From Smittium mucronatum (taxonomy: Eukaryota; Kickxellomycota; Harpellomycetes; Harpellales; Legeriomycetaceae): DNA of 48,492 bases. The notes beneath the pieces are model-generated. The model made no database searches. It had not been told where the DNA came from and saw only the letters and a list, made by a program, of their open reading frames with translations. Position numbers and translations under genes: made by a program. Location of the stretch: assembly GCA_001953115.1 (NCBI GenBank), contig LSSL01003890.1, forward strand, positions 1-48,492, read 5' to 3'. Within the stretch, counting starts at the first letter, position 1; every line of letters begins with the position of its first letter. Shown piece after piece: positions 9,573 through 22,779 of this stretch.

Positions 9573-10399
9573 TTTATGTCACCATCTCTAAATTTAAATG
9601 ACCTATTCATCTTTAGATTCTCGTTACAATTTTAGCAATTTCCATTCATCAACTTCTTTTTTCCTATCTCTTTTTCGATTATTTTTTATTAATTTACCCC
9701 TTTATGAATTTCTCTAATATATGTCAAATTTCCATGAGATCTTGTTATTCAACATGTTTTGCATTTCATTATTTTTTAAGAAGTGGATATTAATCGATTG
9801 AAATTTGAGTTGGAGATCGTTTATATCCGTCTTCATCCTAAAAAGATGTTTATTTTATTAAGATCCATACATTCCACGACACTTGTAGCAGATATATTTA
9901 CATATAGTTACTAGTACTTGTAAAAAAAAATACCCACAAATGTTAATAATCTCAATAAAAATTGATTTTAACAATAAAAATTTAATACATAATTAGTATG
10001 ATCAAATATTCTATTTACCAATATAAAAAGAGAAAAATACTAGAAGCCAACCTGAATTCTTCGAAACTCACACACATTCTCTGTATTAAATTTTTTTTAA
10101 GTGAATCTTACAATAATTTTTTTTAATATTATTGCCCCAATAGCTTTTTAAAGCTTATTTTTCTTGCTATCTAAACTAATTCTACCACTAAAAGTATCCC
10201 GGCCACCATTAGAAGACTGAGTATTGTAGCAGATCTACCTGAATTTATGTTTTATCGAATCCCAAACGCGCTTAAAGGTAAAACAATAAGCGAATAAATA
10301 AAAATAAAGATGCTGAATCGGATCTGCATTCAAGATCCTAAAATTAAAAAAAAAAAAAATCAGAAAATAAGATAAGAAACACAAAAAGATTTTTTATTA
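9573..10399. other. 3' flank of the glycosyltransferase, no gene seen
   Basis: This is AT-rich DNA without a coding-like frame. AATAAA words at about 9954 and 9973 are possible polyadenylation signals but are common in this composition. Confidence 0.4.
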
Positions 10400-10404
10400 C
10401 ATTA

Positions 10405-10592
10405 ATAGCGATTTAATTCAAATTCTCCGAAGTCCCTTAAGGGAAAAAACTTGTTATGAAACAAGACAGTTGGAGGTAAGTCATTTAGCAAACCCACTGC
10501 AGGTCTTAGGAACAAATTGGTTATGACGCTTCAAGTGCCTAAGAATCAATTGGAGGATCAGCCACCATCAAACGACGAAAACTCAATTTATA
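10405..10592 (+). pseudogene. Coding-like relic, unrecognised
   Basis: A GC-elevated island holds a plus-strand frame that reads NSNSPKSLKGKNLL, meets one TGA, then runs for about 46 codons (contains TVGGKSFSKPTAGLRNK and VPKNQLEDQPPSNDENSIY) to a TAA near 10590. The opposite strand also has an open frame of about 43 codons. I recognise neither. The hydrophilic end with a terminal stop would suit the C-terminus of a decayed gene or transposon protein. Confidence 0.25.
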
Positions 10593-13500
10593 AATAAAAA
10601 ATAAAGCAGAAAATTTGTAAGAAATCAAGCCTATTATTCACGATTCTCAACTCTGGGATCTCAGCTTTACACTTCAATAATTCTGAAAACTTAAGTTGCT
10701 TCAAAAATTTCTTTTTAGAAAATACTGTCAACAAACTAGACTATGTGTAGAGCCAATTTAGAGAAAATGTCTCTAAAATATACGAAAAATTTTCTGATTT
10801 ATTTCTGAAGTCGTGCACATGAGGAGGGATTACAATATACAAATGTGAGATTTTTTTTTCGGAATAGAAAAGATCTATAAAATTTGTGGATTATAATAAA
10901 AAATATATATTGGGTCAAAAATAAATTTAGATTAAGCATTCAGAATTGAAGCCATAATTATAAGTTTTCCATCTTTGGGCACTTTTGCATGTAACTCATG
11001 ATAAAAAATCTTAATCTGCGACTGGAACCCTTAGGCACTATCTGTGATAGCAAAGAATTGAGCACAAAAGAAGCCTCTGAATAAAAAACTTTTTTTAGAC
11101 TTTTTGAAAATAAATAAATAAATTGGGCATCAATCATCCTAACCGTCTGTATGGAAAAAGATAAAAGAACAAAATCTTCTAAAAAGAAAGAAAGAAATAC
11201 TGCAGCTACTTGTGGAAATTGAATTTACGAATTAAGTGTTTCCTCATCATAATTTTAGAGTTTTTCAATCAGATTAAAAAATGATCTCTTATTTTTTTAG
11301 TGCTAAAACTTTGTTTAAAAATAATCGTTTGGAATTTGACGATCAGAAAAAATTTAAAAATCTAAATGGAATTCCTATTTTCATAGTGACCATGGACCAA
11401 ACTTAGATTATTTTTTGAATAAAAAGTTATTTTTTAATACCTTCTTTACCTTAATGAACTGAATTTTTAATTTTCATTGATTAATAGAGGATTCGATGAA
11501 TAAGTAAAATTGACCTAGAAAAAGAAAATGTATTGACAATAAAAAAAGTACTATTAGAAAATAAAAATTTTAAGACAGATATAATTTAAACTTACTTTTA
11601 ATAATTTATGTACAAAGATATGGTAATTTATAAAATTTTAAATATATTTACAAGAGAATGATGATTTTTATAAAAAAATTGAAAACAATTTTAGGTAATC
11701 AATAAGGCACAGCTATCATTTTGATAGTATAATTATGATCGAATAAATATAAATGGGTGGATAAAAAATTACTTTGCAGCTCGAAAATAAATCTAAAAAA
11801 GCTATTATTAATATTAAAAGTTTGTTTATCAAGAGAAAGTTTGAAAAATATAAGATATGTGGGGTTAATATACTTTTATTCAAAATAAGGGTGTTTAACA
11901 ATATACTCGAAAAATATATATCTAGCAAAAATTAATCTTCAATAATAATAATTTTAAACCTTAAATAATTTTTTTTTTAATTTATATACTGGTTTCACCT
12001 TAATATAATTAAAAGAATTAAAAAGAATATTTTTTGGTTTCAATAATGAATGAATAATAAATAAATTTGTAAATTCAATCTAAAAAAATAATAATTTTTT
12101 ATTAAAAATAAATTAATGAAAATAGAAATACAATATTAGTAATAAAAAAATGGAACCAAATTAAATTGAAGGATTTTTTTTTATTAACAATAAAGCATTA
12201 ATTTATGAGTGAAAATAAATAAAAGTATAATTAGGTATACATTGGTGAATTTTATATCAAATTAAGAAAAAAAACACATTATATTGATAGAAAAAGTGAC
12301 ATGAAAGGTATTTAAATTTTATATTTACGCAAGTTTATTGGTTTCTAATCTTGAAAAAGCGTTTTTTAAAACACAATTGTGTGTATATAATTAGTTTTTA
12401 TATGTATACTGATGAAAAAATAAAATAAACGATAATTTTTTTAATTTTTGGATAGCTAACTTATGCATAGAGCGATATCAAACAACCTTAAATTCTTATA
12501 AATTTTATATAAGTATAAAATTTCAGGATTTTTTATACGAAATCTATATATCTTGTAAAGACCAAAATTTTCCTAGTTTTTCATGTAAAAAATCTCCTGA
12601 TAAATTGAAATTTTGATATTTTTTATAGTTTAATTATCCTATATAACTTATTTTTCGGAATAAAATCGAAATTTTTTAATCATTTTTTTTACTTAATATG
12701 ATTTAAAATTATATTATATTTAGCTAAATTTTTTATTTTGTACTTATTATTAAATGCAAATTAACGTTTAATTTAACAAAACATATTTTGATTCAAGTTC
12801 AATTGATTTCTTGCAATAAATTTTTATCCGATTTTATTTGTTAGATTTTCTAATGTACTATTGATTGCATAAAATTTAACTTAAGTGATTTTTATGAGCT
12901 CTATCTAATTTAAATTTTACAAACTTCTAAGTATAATATTTCTATTTTTTTACAAAAAATAATTAATTTAGCATTTATATTTGAGCTAATTCAATCTAAT
13001 TTTCGAAAAAAATGGAAAATATTCAAATAATTTTACCAACCTTGATATTTTGTTAAACTTAATATTTATATGAAACTTGATTATTTATATTTTTAAAAAT
13101 ACATAAATTTTCGATTTTTTCTTACACCCTTAGGTCGCATTCTTATAAAAAAACAATAAAACGAGAAATAACCACAATATCTATCCAATGTTAAAAAAAA
13201 AAAAAATATGGCATATTATGCCAATTAAAACTTAATATCAACTTACCCATATACTAAAAAAAATTTTTTAATAACTATTTACAAAAAAAATAATTTAATT
13301 ACATACATATGTATATTTTATTTATACTTATTTATAATAAATAAAATTCAAAGATTATTTTATTATTAACCCATTTTTTTAGCTAGTTAAACTTTTTTAT
13401 ATCTGTAAAAAAAGCTTGTGATAATTTGATAAAAACAATTAATATATAGATTTAATACTTCGAAACTATAAATTTATAATTTTTTCCAACGATTTGGGAC

Positions 13501-16500
13501 AAAATCGAATATATTTTTAATCGTTTTTAATCATTTTTATGAGTTTCATATTTCTGTTAATCTAACTATTTTATTACTATTTTTGGAATTTTTAAATAGT
13601 TTTACATACAGGAAATTGAGAAAATATCTATAACCCAGAATATTTAAAAAAACCTATTCACGCGAAATTTAAAAAAATCAACCTTGAACTTCATAATTTT
13701 TATATTTAAATCACTTTTTAATAAGTTATAAAATTAAAATAACACCTTAATTTTTAACATATATATATAATCCTTGTCATAAATATTTAAAACATGTACA
13801 TATATATCTTGGATTATAAGGAATAATCAATTTATTCATATATTCTTTGTTTTTGAAAAAATCTGTTATATTTTAAATTTGTATTATAATATACAACCAA
13901 ATGATCCTCAAGAATATTGGGATGCATAATAAATAATTCTTTTATGGGGAAAGATACGTAAAAGTGAAAAAAATATATATATGTATTTAAGATGTTTTAT
14001 TCTTCCTTTGATTTTCTTTATTTATTGAAAAATAAATATTTCCTGTGTAAAAATTTAAATTAATTATTTTTAGGAAATAATTTTTACAAGTGAAAATTAA
14101 ATTTGTATTTTTTTAATAAAAATTTGAATAAATTAATATTTAAATGAGTATATTGTACTTTTTTAATACTGATATTAGTTTTGAAATTCATAAATCCTTA
14201 ATCTCCATGTTTTAAATTTAATTGATAAAAAAACTATAAATTAAAAACTTATTTATTTAAATAATGTTTTTATATCAATTATTATTTTTTGAAAATATTA
14301 TTCTCGATTTTTATCAAGTATTTTAAATTATATATCCATATAAAGATAATGTTTTTTTTTGCATTATTTTTTTTTTGTAAATAAAATTATTTATAAGCAA
14401 TTTAGCCAATCTAAATGAAAAAAATTGGTATGATGGACTTTTTTTGAGTTTTGTCCCCACAATTGAATTATTTTTTTCTATATCTCATGAAATTTGTTTA
14501 AAAAAATATCAAAAGTAAAAATTTTCACATATTCATCTTTTTGTTTTGATTTTTTTATATACAGAAATATTCATAAAAATAGCATGATTGATCCCCCATG
14601 TCTTTTCAATAATGAGCATAAAAATTCTTGGAAAATATACTCTTTCCGTAGTATTTAGTTTTATATTCCGAGAATTTTCGTATAATTTTATATTTTATAG
14701 TTTTTTTTCACTTTAAATCAGTTTTAAATTTTACATTTTTTCTTAGTCCCAATATCTTGGGTTATTTTTTATATTTTTTAGGGCTATTTTACTACGCCTA
14801 AAGAATAAAAAATGTTTTATTTAATCTTATTAATACCGATAAATTCATATAATATTATTCGAATTATGGTTTTAAAGATTTTTTACATTATAGCTTGATC
14901 AAATATATCAAGATATACTGGATCATACTTATGAGAAATTTTTATTATTCCTTTAGCTCTAACCATATTTTTAACCATAATTTTTTTTAAAATTTTTATA
15001 AATATGATTTTTTAAAAAACACCTTTTGATAATTTATACATTTTGATATAAAGCTTTAAATCTTTATGTTACATTTTTTAATGTTAAATTACATCAAAAA
15101 TTTTAATTTTTTTATAATGTTTAATATAAAAAATGAAATATTTTTTCTGTCTCGATTCAATATTATTTAAATTCTGTTTTTATTTTATTATGATATAATG
15201 GCTTGTCACATTTGTTACTTTGATTTTAAAACAAAAATAAAGCTATTAGAACTCACATTATTTTATTGGATTTACCGGATTAAGGCGTATAAACTGATTT
15301 ATTGGTAAATTTTTAATTTGAATTATTTTTTTTCGCATAAATATTTAAAGATAGTTTTTTATTTTTTATTAATTTAGGATTAGGAAAATTTACAAAAATG
15401 ATTTGTTGTACGATAAAACCACGAAAACATTTTTTGTCAATATAACTACAATTACTTATAAATTTCCTTAATTTTTTAAAAAAAAAATTAACAAAATTAT
15501 TCATAATTTATCCACTTTAGAAAATTAAAAGAATATTTATAAAAAAAAACTAAAAAATTACCATAATAATTACTATTTTTTTCATCAGAATCTTTCTTCC
15601 AAGCTTTTTATTTTATTGGTAACCAGTTTTTAATATATCACAGTTTAAGTTTTTTAATCTAGTAAAATTTTACTAGATTTATTATTGAGTATATCTTAAG
15701 TATATTTGTATTGTGGAAATATTTTTAAAATTTATCTTCATTTCATATTTTTTTTTGGTTATCGACCTTTTTCTTTTTCTTTTAAAATGTTTATAGAATA
15801 TTTTTATATGTCCTTTTCACTAACCTTTTTTATAAGTAAAAAAATGAAATTGGTATAAAATGGAAAACTTTTGGCGAATTATTAACGTCAGAGATATTTT
15901 CCAGCGATAAAATAACCTTAATATAACGAAAAAATATATATCAAATTGCTACCATTATTACTAATTGATTAAATGGTGAAGAAGTCACTATTCGATTGCA
16001 TATTTATATTGTGATATTTCTTCTTATTTTGATATCTAAGAGCATATTAAAAATTTTATGGCAATGAATTAACAGTTAAGTGTAAATTATAACGGAATTT
16101 TTTTAAAAAAAGTCATTAATTTCAAAACGAAAAGATTTCTTTCAAAAATATTCTTATTTTCTCACAAATTTTCAAATTTAATATAGTTTCTTGTTCCTAT
16201 TTTAATTTAATGATTTAATAACGAATATATATGCAAAAATTTTTTTGATTGGAAAATTTCTTTCTATCTTAGTAGATCTAGTAAGAAATCTAAAATATGT
16301 CTATTAACATTATCCCAATAAAATGATAATAAATTATAATATAGATTGATTAAACATGGATAAATAATTTTTTATAGATAGCTTGTATGATGTTATCATA
16401 TAAATGTATATATTTTAGTTACTGAGCTAAATACCAATACCCACTCAGTTAAATGTATATTTAAAGCGCTGTTATGTAAAATAAATTTATAGTTGTGATG

Positions 16501-16600
16501 TATTATTATATAAGATATAAAATAAATTTAAAAAATTTTGTAAATATATTAATAATTATAGATCATTATTAGAACAAAATTAATAAAATGTATCAATTAA

Positions 16601-16620
16601 TATATATATATATATATATA
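16601..16620. repeat. (TA)10 microsatellite
   Basis: An uninterrupted run of ten TA dinucleotides lies inside the AT-rich desert. Confidence 0.9.
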
Positions 16621-17660
16621 ATTCTACCAAATATATTCTAATTTATTTCAAAATGGTTAACTTTTTATTTTGGGACTAATCTATAAATTTTTAGCTTTTA
16701 TCAATTATTGACTTTTATGTGAAAATCTACAAAAAATTAATTTCTACAAAATTAAAAAAAAATCATCTTTAAAAAAAATTATCATTAATCAATAAATATT
16801 AATTAGAATTCATATTTTATCTTTTCAAAAAAATTTCATATTTTTAAATTTTTTAAAAATAAATCGTAATTAATTTTAAACATAGAAAATTTGCAAGTAT
16901 TTAAACTAATAACTCGAGATATTAAAAGCAAATTGAAACGCATATAATAAGAATGCCATATATTTTATAATTTAATTTTATAAATATAATTTGGTGCATC
17001 AATGTGCAAAAAATACAATATTTTGTAAAATACCAAATATTATTATCTTTATTATAAAAAAAAGGTGTAAATTTATCCAATATGAGCTCTAAAACTACCA
17101 TTTCAAAAAAATTTGGTTAATTTTATTTTTTTAAAAAATAGAAAAAAACCGAATAAGATATTATCTATCCTATTTTTTAAGAAGAAAATGTAAATTTAGC
17201 TTAATTTTTTTATATCCCTTAATTTTCGAAACAAAAACAGCTCAAAATTTCCCCTCTTATATTTCTGCCTATATACACATAAAAATTATTTTTTACCCAT
17301 TCCCCATTGTCGAATTTAATTAATTTTTACAATAATTAATCAAAATATTTATAATTTATTAAAATGTTTAAAAATTATCAAAACAGATAATCATATGAAA
17401 TATTTTTTTAAGATTTTTTAAAACCAAAAAAATACGAAAAAGTTTTATAACTTCTTATGTTATTTATTATGTATTTTTTTTGTTGTATTGAGGTATTAAA
17501 TGATGTCTGAAATTTTTATGTTATTAATAAAAATAAATCAGTAAAAAAACTTATTTATAAAATTATAAAAAAAAAACAGTTTAATTACAATTATGAAAAG
17601 AGTTTTGATGTTCAAATTTGATTACCTTCATTTTTTTATTCAAATAAATTTTCATATTAT

Positions 17661-17816
17661 TTTAATATAAAATCCTAATTTATAATTCAAGTTATATATG
17701 TGAATATTTTTTTAATATAAAATCCTAATTTATAATTCAAGTTATATATGTGAATATTTTTTTAATATAAAATCCTAATTTATAATTCAAGTTATATATG
17801 TGAATATTTTTTTAAT
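17661..17816 (+). repeat. Perfect 50-bp tandem triplicate
   Basis: Three identical 50-bp units begin at 17661, 17711 and 17761 (each starts TTTAATATAAAATCCTAATT), with a partial fourth of six bases. I see no mismatch among the units. In a region otherwise looking old and degenerate, perfect identity implies recent expansion or an assembly artefact. Confidence 0.95.
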
Positions 17817-20800
17817 TTTATTGTTTATTTGATATTTTATTAATCAATTCTAACTAATAAAAAAAAATTTGTTACCTATTTTAAGGTTAAAATTATGAAT
17901 TCGCATTTTATAATTAAATATTTTATAACATAATTTCAAATTTAAGGATATATTTCATATGAAAATAACACAACACTATATTATACTATATTTAATTTGA
18001 CCAATACCACAAGGAATTGAGTTTATCTGTGTTTTAAAAGAGATTTTTAACCCATCTTAATGGAAGGAAGAAACTAACTTTCATAGATTGAAAGTTGTAA
18101 ATTTTTATTTTTATTTTTTTTATACATGATAAATTTGCAGATATAAAAGATTAGTTTTTTTACAGAGCTTATGCAAAGACAAATTTTGATATTTTTTTTA
18201 TGTTTATATTGTATATATTAATATTATTTCAATGTTTGATATCTTTCACAACTGAAATTTTTTATTTTAAAATAACTATAAATACATTCTCAAATTTTCC
18301 AATAAGAGTATTAACTGAAAAGAAATATACATATATACATATTATTAGAAAATTAGTTATAAAAATTTATTTTGATCCCTGTTTAATATATGATTCTAAC
18401 TAAGATATCTGTACTAAAAATATCTGAAAAATCTTTATTATACCAGAAAGAAATCTAATAGTTCAAAAAGATGAAGAATATTTGTAATTTAGTTTTAAAT
18501 TTTGACTATTATATATAATATTATTATCCAATATTATTATATTATTCTAGGTTTTTACAAATTTCGATGTGAAATTAAGTCTTGGTTAATTTCCCTGAAA
18601 AAAAGATGAGCCAGGTTTCGCTGAATCAATGGATTTTTTTATATGAAAAAATAGCACAGTTATTTATAAATTTATATTTTTAAAATATTTTAAATATGAA
18701 TTTTTCGTTTGAATATATTTCAGTTTAATGTTTTATATATATTTAAAAAAAATTGCTTGAATATTATTGGGAAATAATTTTATTATAATAAATTTCAAAA
18801 ATAAATATTTTTCTTAAAATAATTTGTGCAACAAGAATTTAAATTATGATACTTTGAAAAATTTACACATTTCATTTTAATATCCAAACATATGTAAATT
18901 GCTGTTTATTAACAAAGATTTATTCAATTATATCATAAAAGCTTAAAAATTGATAGTTTTTAATGATTTATTTTTTTATAATATTTTTTTTTTGTTCCAT
19001 TCATTATACAAGGTTTAATAATTTGCTATTTTTGTTTTTTTGTTTTATCATAAGATGTTTAATATTATTGACAATTTCGTATGTTCATATCCAATTTTTA
19101 CTATTAACCTAAATAATATACCTGTCAAAATTTTTAATAGGCAAATAAATTTGCTTTATGAAAAAATATTTTAAAAACAAAAAAAAAGTTGTGATGGGAA
19201 ATGAAAAATTGTGAAATAATATATTGGATAGAAATAACCATTTTAAATATTAATTATGAATTAATTAGGATATTATATACTAAAATTATTTATTCATAGA
19301 TAAAATGTACTTCCGGAAAACCACGTATAGATATGTATTTATATTATTTTAAATTTATATATCCATAATATACATTATTTATTCTTTCCATATAGATGTT
19401 TTTTATTAATATCCGAATTTTAAATTTTATGGGCTAAAACCATGAAAATTTAGTTGGAAATTTATTTTCAAGAAAAAAATCTAACAATTTTTTTTTTTTC
19501 AAATAAATATATTTATAATAATTTAAAAAACAAGAATAAATGCTAGATTTATTTTTATTAAAAAATTGTATACCTTTTAACAAATAAAATATTTCTTTAT
19601 CGACAAATTATTTTAAATTAATTATTTTTCCATTAATATTATTAGAGTCGATATCAAAAATAGAAAGTTTTTAATTTGTTCAGAATATTCGGAAAATTAT
19701 AACGAATTTTTTATGTGATAAAATTTGTTATTATTATTTAAAAAATAATAAAGCCAAATTATTCTAAGCTAAAATTTATGTTTTGGATACAAAAAACCAA
19801 GTGAGTTTGTCACCTGAATCTGATTTATAAAATATAGATGGTTTAATTAATGACCGATATGTTAAAAAATATAATAAATCACTATTAAATATCACATATT
19901 TTATTAAAACTACAATTTATTAGAATTAGAGATTAAAAATCGATATATTCATTAAAATAATTACTGAATATAAAGGTATCTTTTAGAGAAAAATATGTCA
20001 TAGTGATGTTATAAAGCGATAGATAAAGTAAAATTAATATTTTTATACACCTTTCATAACAAAAAATGTAAAATTTAACCCTGATACAGCTTCTATTGTT
20101 TCAAATTGGCAAATTGTCAAATTTGAAAAAAATCTGGATTATAAATTTTTATCACTTTTCAACAATTTTTTGAATATTTTATGATGAGCCTGAAATTTAT
20201 CTCATTTTTTGGAATTTAGCCATTAAAAATTTCCGTAACTTGTAAAATAATGAAATTCTATTCCAAAAAAGGTTAATAAAAGCATTTATAATTTTAAAAA
20301 AAATTTGAAAAATGCTTTAACAAAAGTTTTTTTTATCGATTTGTATAAATTTAAATAGTATTAATTGCAATTTACATACAGATTATCTTTAAATTGGGGA
20401 TTAAAGCATATATAATTTTTAAATATTCATAAAATTACATAAATTATTTAAAAAAACTTTCTTTCGTTATATTAGCCGAAAATTTATGTTAATAAACATT
20501 ATTTAACTTCCATAAATGAATTATCTAAAAATATATATTTTTATTTTTTAATATATTTAACCCATTTATAGTACTCTTGAGAATATTAATCGTTTAGATA
20601 TTATCGATATTATGAAAATTTTCAAATTGATCCAAAAAATTTAATAAAAACCGAAAAAACTGATTCTTTTAATGGTTAAAATAAAATAACTCCCAATAAT
20701 GAATTTTCTATGTTTGCATAAAATTTGACTAATTTAATCCAATTTAAATATTTGAAATAGCTAAAACTTCAAGAAATAATCATTTTTTACAAAAAGTTAG

Positions 20801-22598
20801 ATAAAATTAAATTTATGATACCTAAAAGTGGAATTTTTCTTCTTTTAAAATGGCATCCATTTATACAAATACCAATCTATTTAATTGGTCAGATACAGGA
20901 AAAAAACTTTCTGGATAGTTCGGTATCCTAACTAAAATTATAACTTGTAATAATTTGGCTTTATTAATTTTTAAACATTATCCATAAATTTTATCACAAA
21001 AAAAATCCTTTTAATTTTCCAAATATTCTGATCAAATTAAATTTTTTTCACTTTTCTCAATTATTTCTATCCATAGATTATTTTTGCAATAGACCATAAA
21101 AATATTGACGAAAAAAAATTATAATATCTAAAATTAAATATATAATTCAAATCAATTTAATTATTAATACACTTGATAATATTTAATTCGAATTTTTCAA
21201 AATGGCATATTTAATATTTGAATATTAAATGGTTATATTTAATTGCATGTATAATAAAAAAATGGTCAAAATTTAGATAAGTATGATATTTATAATTATT
21301 AATTTAAATAATCTTTATTTTAGTATGTATTTGTAGAATAATTTGGTTAAATTATCACTAAAACTTATAATTCATATTTATTTAGCTTGAAATATCTTAA
21401 GCGCATGTTAGTTTTGTTTTGATGAATTCTTTAACTTTAAATCACTTAATATTGCCATCTATTTCATTTTTTTGATATTGCATTTTGATTAATAAACTTA
21501 AAATAAAGATAAAATATATTTAGCGATAAACATTCAATATTCAAGCGAGAAATAAAAAACTATTCCCCAAATATATATTTACTCTTATTAAATCAGTTTA
21601 TTTTAATCACTTTATAATTAAATTTTAATTCGGAATTTTAAATATCCACCTATACTTTTTTTGTACCATAAAAAATATTCTATTTTTCTACATATCTTAT
21701 TTTTTAACTATAACTGGAAATTTTAGTCCGTTAGCGGTTTTTTCTGAAAATATTATTAAAATTAAATATTGAAATAGAACCCTGATTATTAATATGTATC
21801 TGATCGATTATACTATTTTATCCATTAAATTTTGATTAGCTATTTTTACATAAATAGTCCCATATGATATTTTTGGAACTTTAATGACAGAACAAAAATT
21901 TATCTTTATATAATAAATCTTGTACTAATAAAATCTTCGTTTATAAATATTTATGTCTAAGCCAAAATAAGAAAGAATTTTATATTTAAAAAATTATTAT
22001 TTTTTAGTCATAATTTCATTATTATGAGCACTTTGTATAAAAAATTAAGTTAGATAATGCGAATTTGTATTAAATTAGAATAAATAAATTTTATTATTAT
22101 ATTATTATGTTAAAAAATATGCTAAAACTTTTTTTTAAAAAAAGAGAATTATATAGAAAAATTTACATATTAACTAAAATAAAATCCTTTGCAAAATTAA
22201 CTTCTGCATATCTTCTATAAAAGAATAAAATTAAAAACCCCTTTTCTATCATTTCAAATAGACTTAATTTCCAAGGTTACATGAAATATAGATTCAGCTC
22301 ATTTTCACATAAAATTTCATTGAAAATATTTAGATAATATTTAGAACTTGTTTTAATTAGAAAATATAATAAATTGCCTAAAAAAATGATTTTTTTGACA
22401 TTACTTTCATCACAACATTAGTCGAAAGTTAAGATCCGCCTAATTTTTGAACACCAAAATTGTCACAAAATATGATTTATTCAGCTATTAAAGGCCTATA
22501 TTGTCATATTACGAGATTTTAAACTTTTTAATTAGATTTTATCTAAATTACTTATTTAATTCCCAATTATCAGTAACCAAAAATAGAAAAATACAATG

Positions 22599-22779
22599 CA
22601 GTAGCACTCTGCTTAAGTGCGTACATGTTTGCATTCCAATAATTCAAATAAAAATTTTGTTTTTCAATAATCTCTAGTGAAATTTAATAAAATTTATTGG
22701 ATAAAAATCATTGAATGTAAAAACTTATTGGATTACAGTAGTACTCCGCTTAAGTGCGCACTTAAGCGTTGTGCTACTA
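22599..22779. mobile_element. Pogo/mariner-like inverted-repeat element
   Basis: The left end reads CAGTAGCACTCTGCTTAAGT and the right end carries the inverse form of CGCTTAAGTGC up to GTGCTACTA. Inside, 22736-22779 is a 44-bp near-palindrome centred on CTTAAGTGCGCACTTAAG, flanked by TA (22734-22735 and 22780-22781). Ends beginning CAGTA with a CGCTTAA core resemble pogo-type DNA transposons. The piece is either a 181-bp MITE with a duplicated inner end, or one end beside a minimal head-to-head copy. There is no coding capacity. Confidence 0.55.

Noticed and set aside
18200..18403. 67-codon frame in the AT desert
   Set aside because: Hydrophobic, low-complexity text without any recognisable feature.
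22599..22779. Rho-independent terminator
   Set aside because: The hairpin lacks a coupled T tract and a nearby gene, and the sequence context is eukaryotic; a transposon end fits better.
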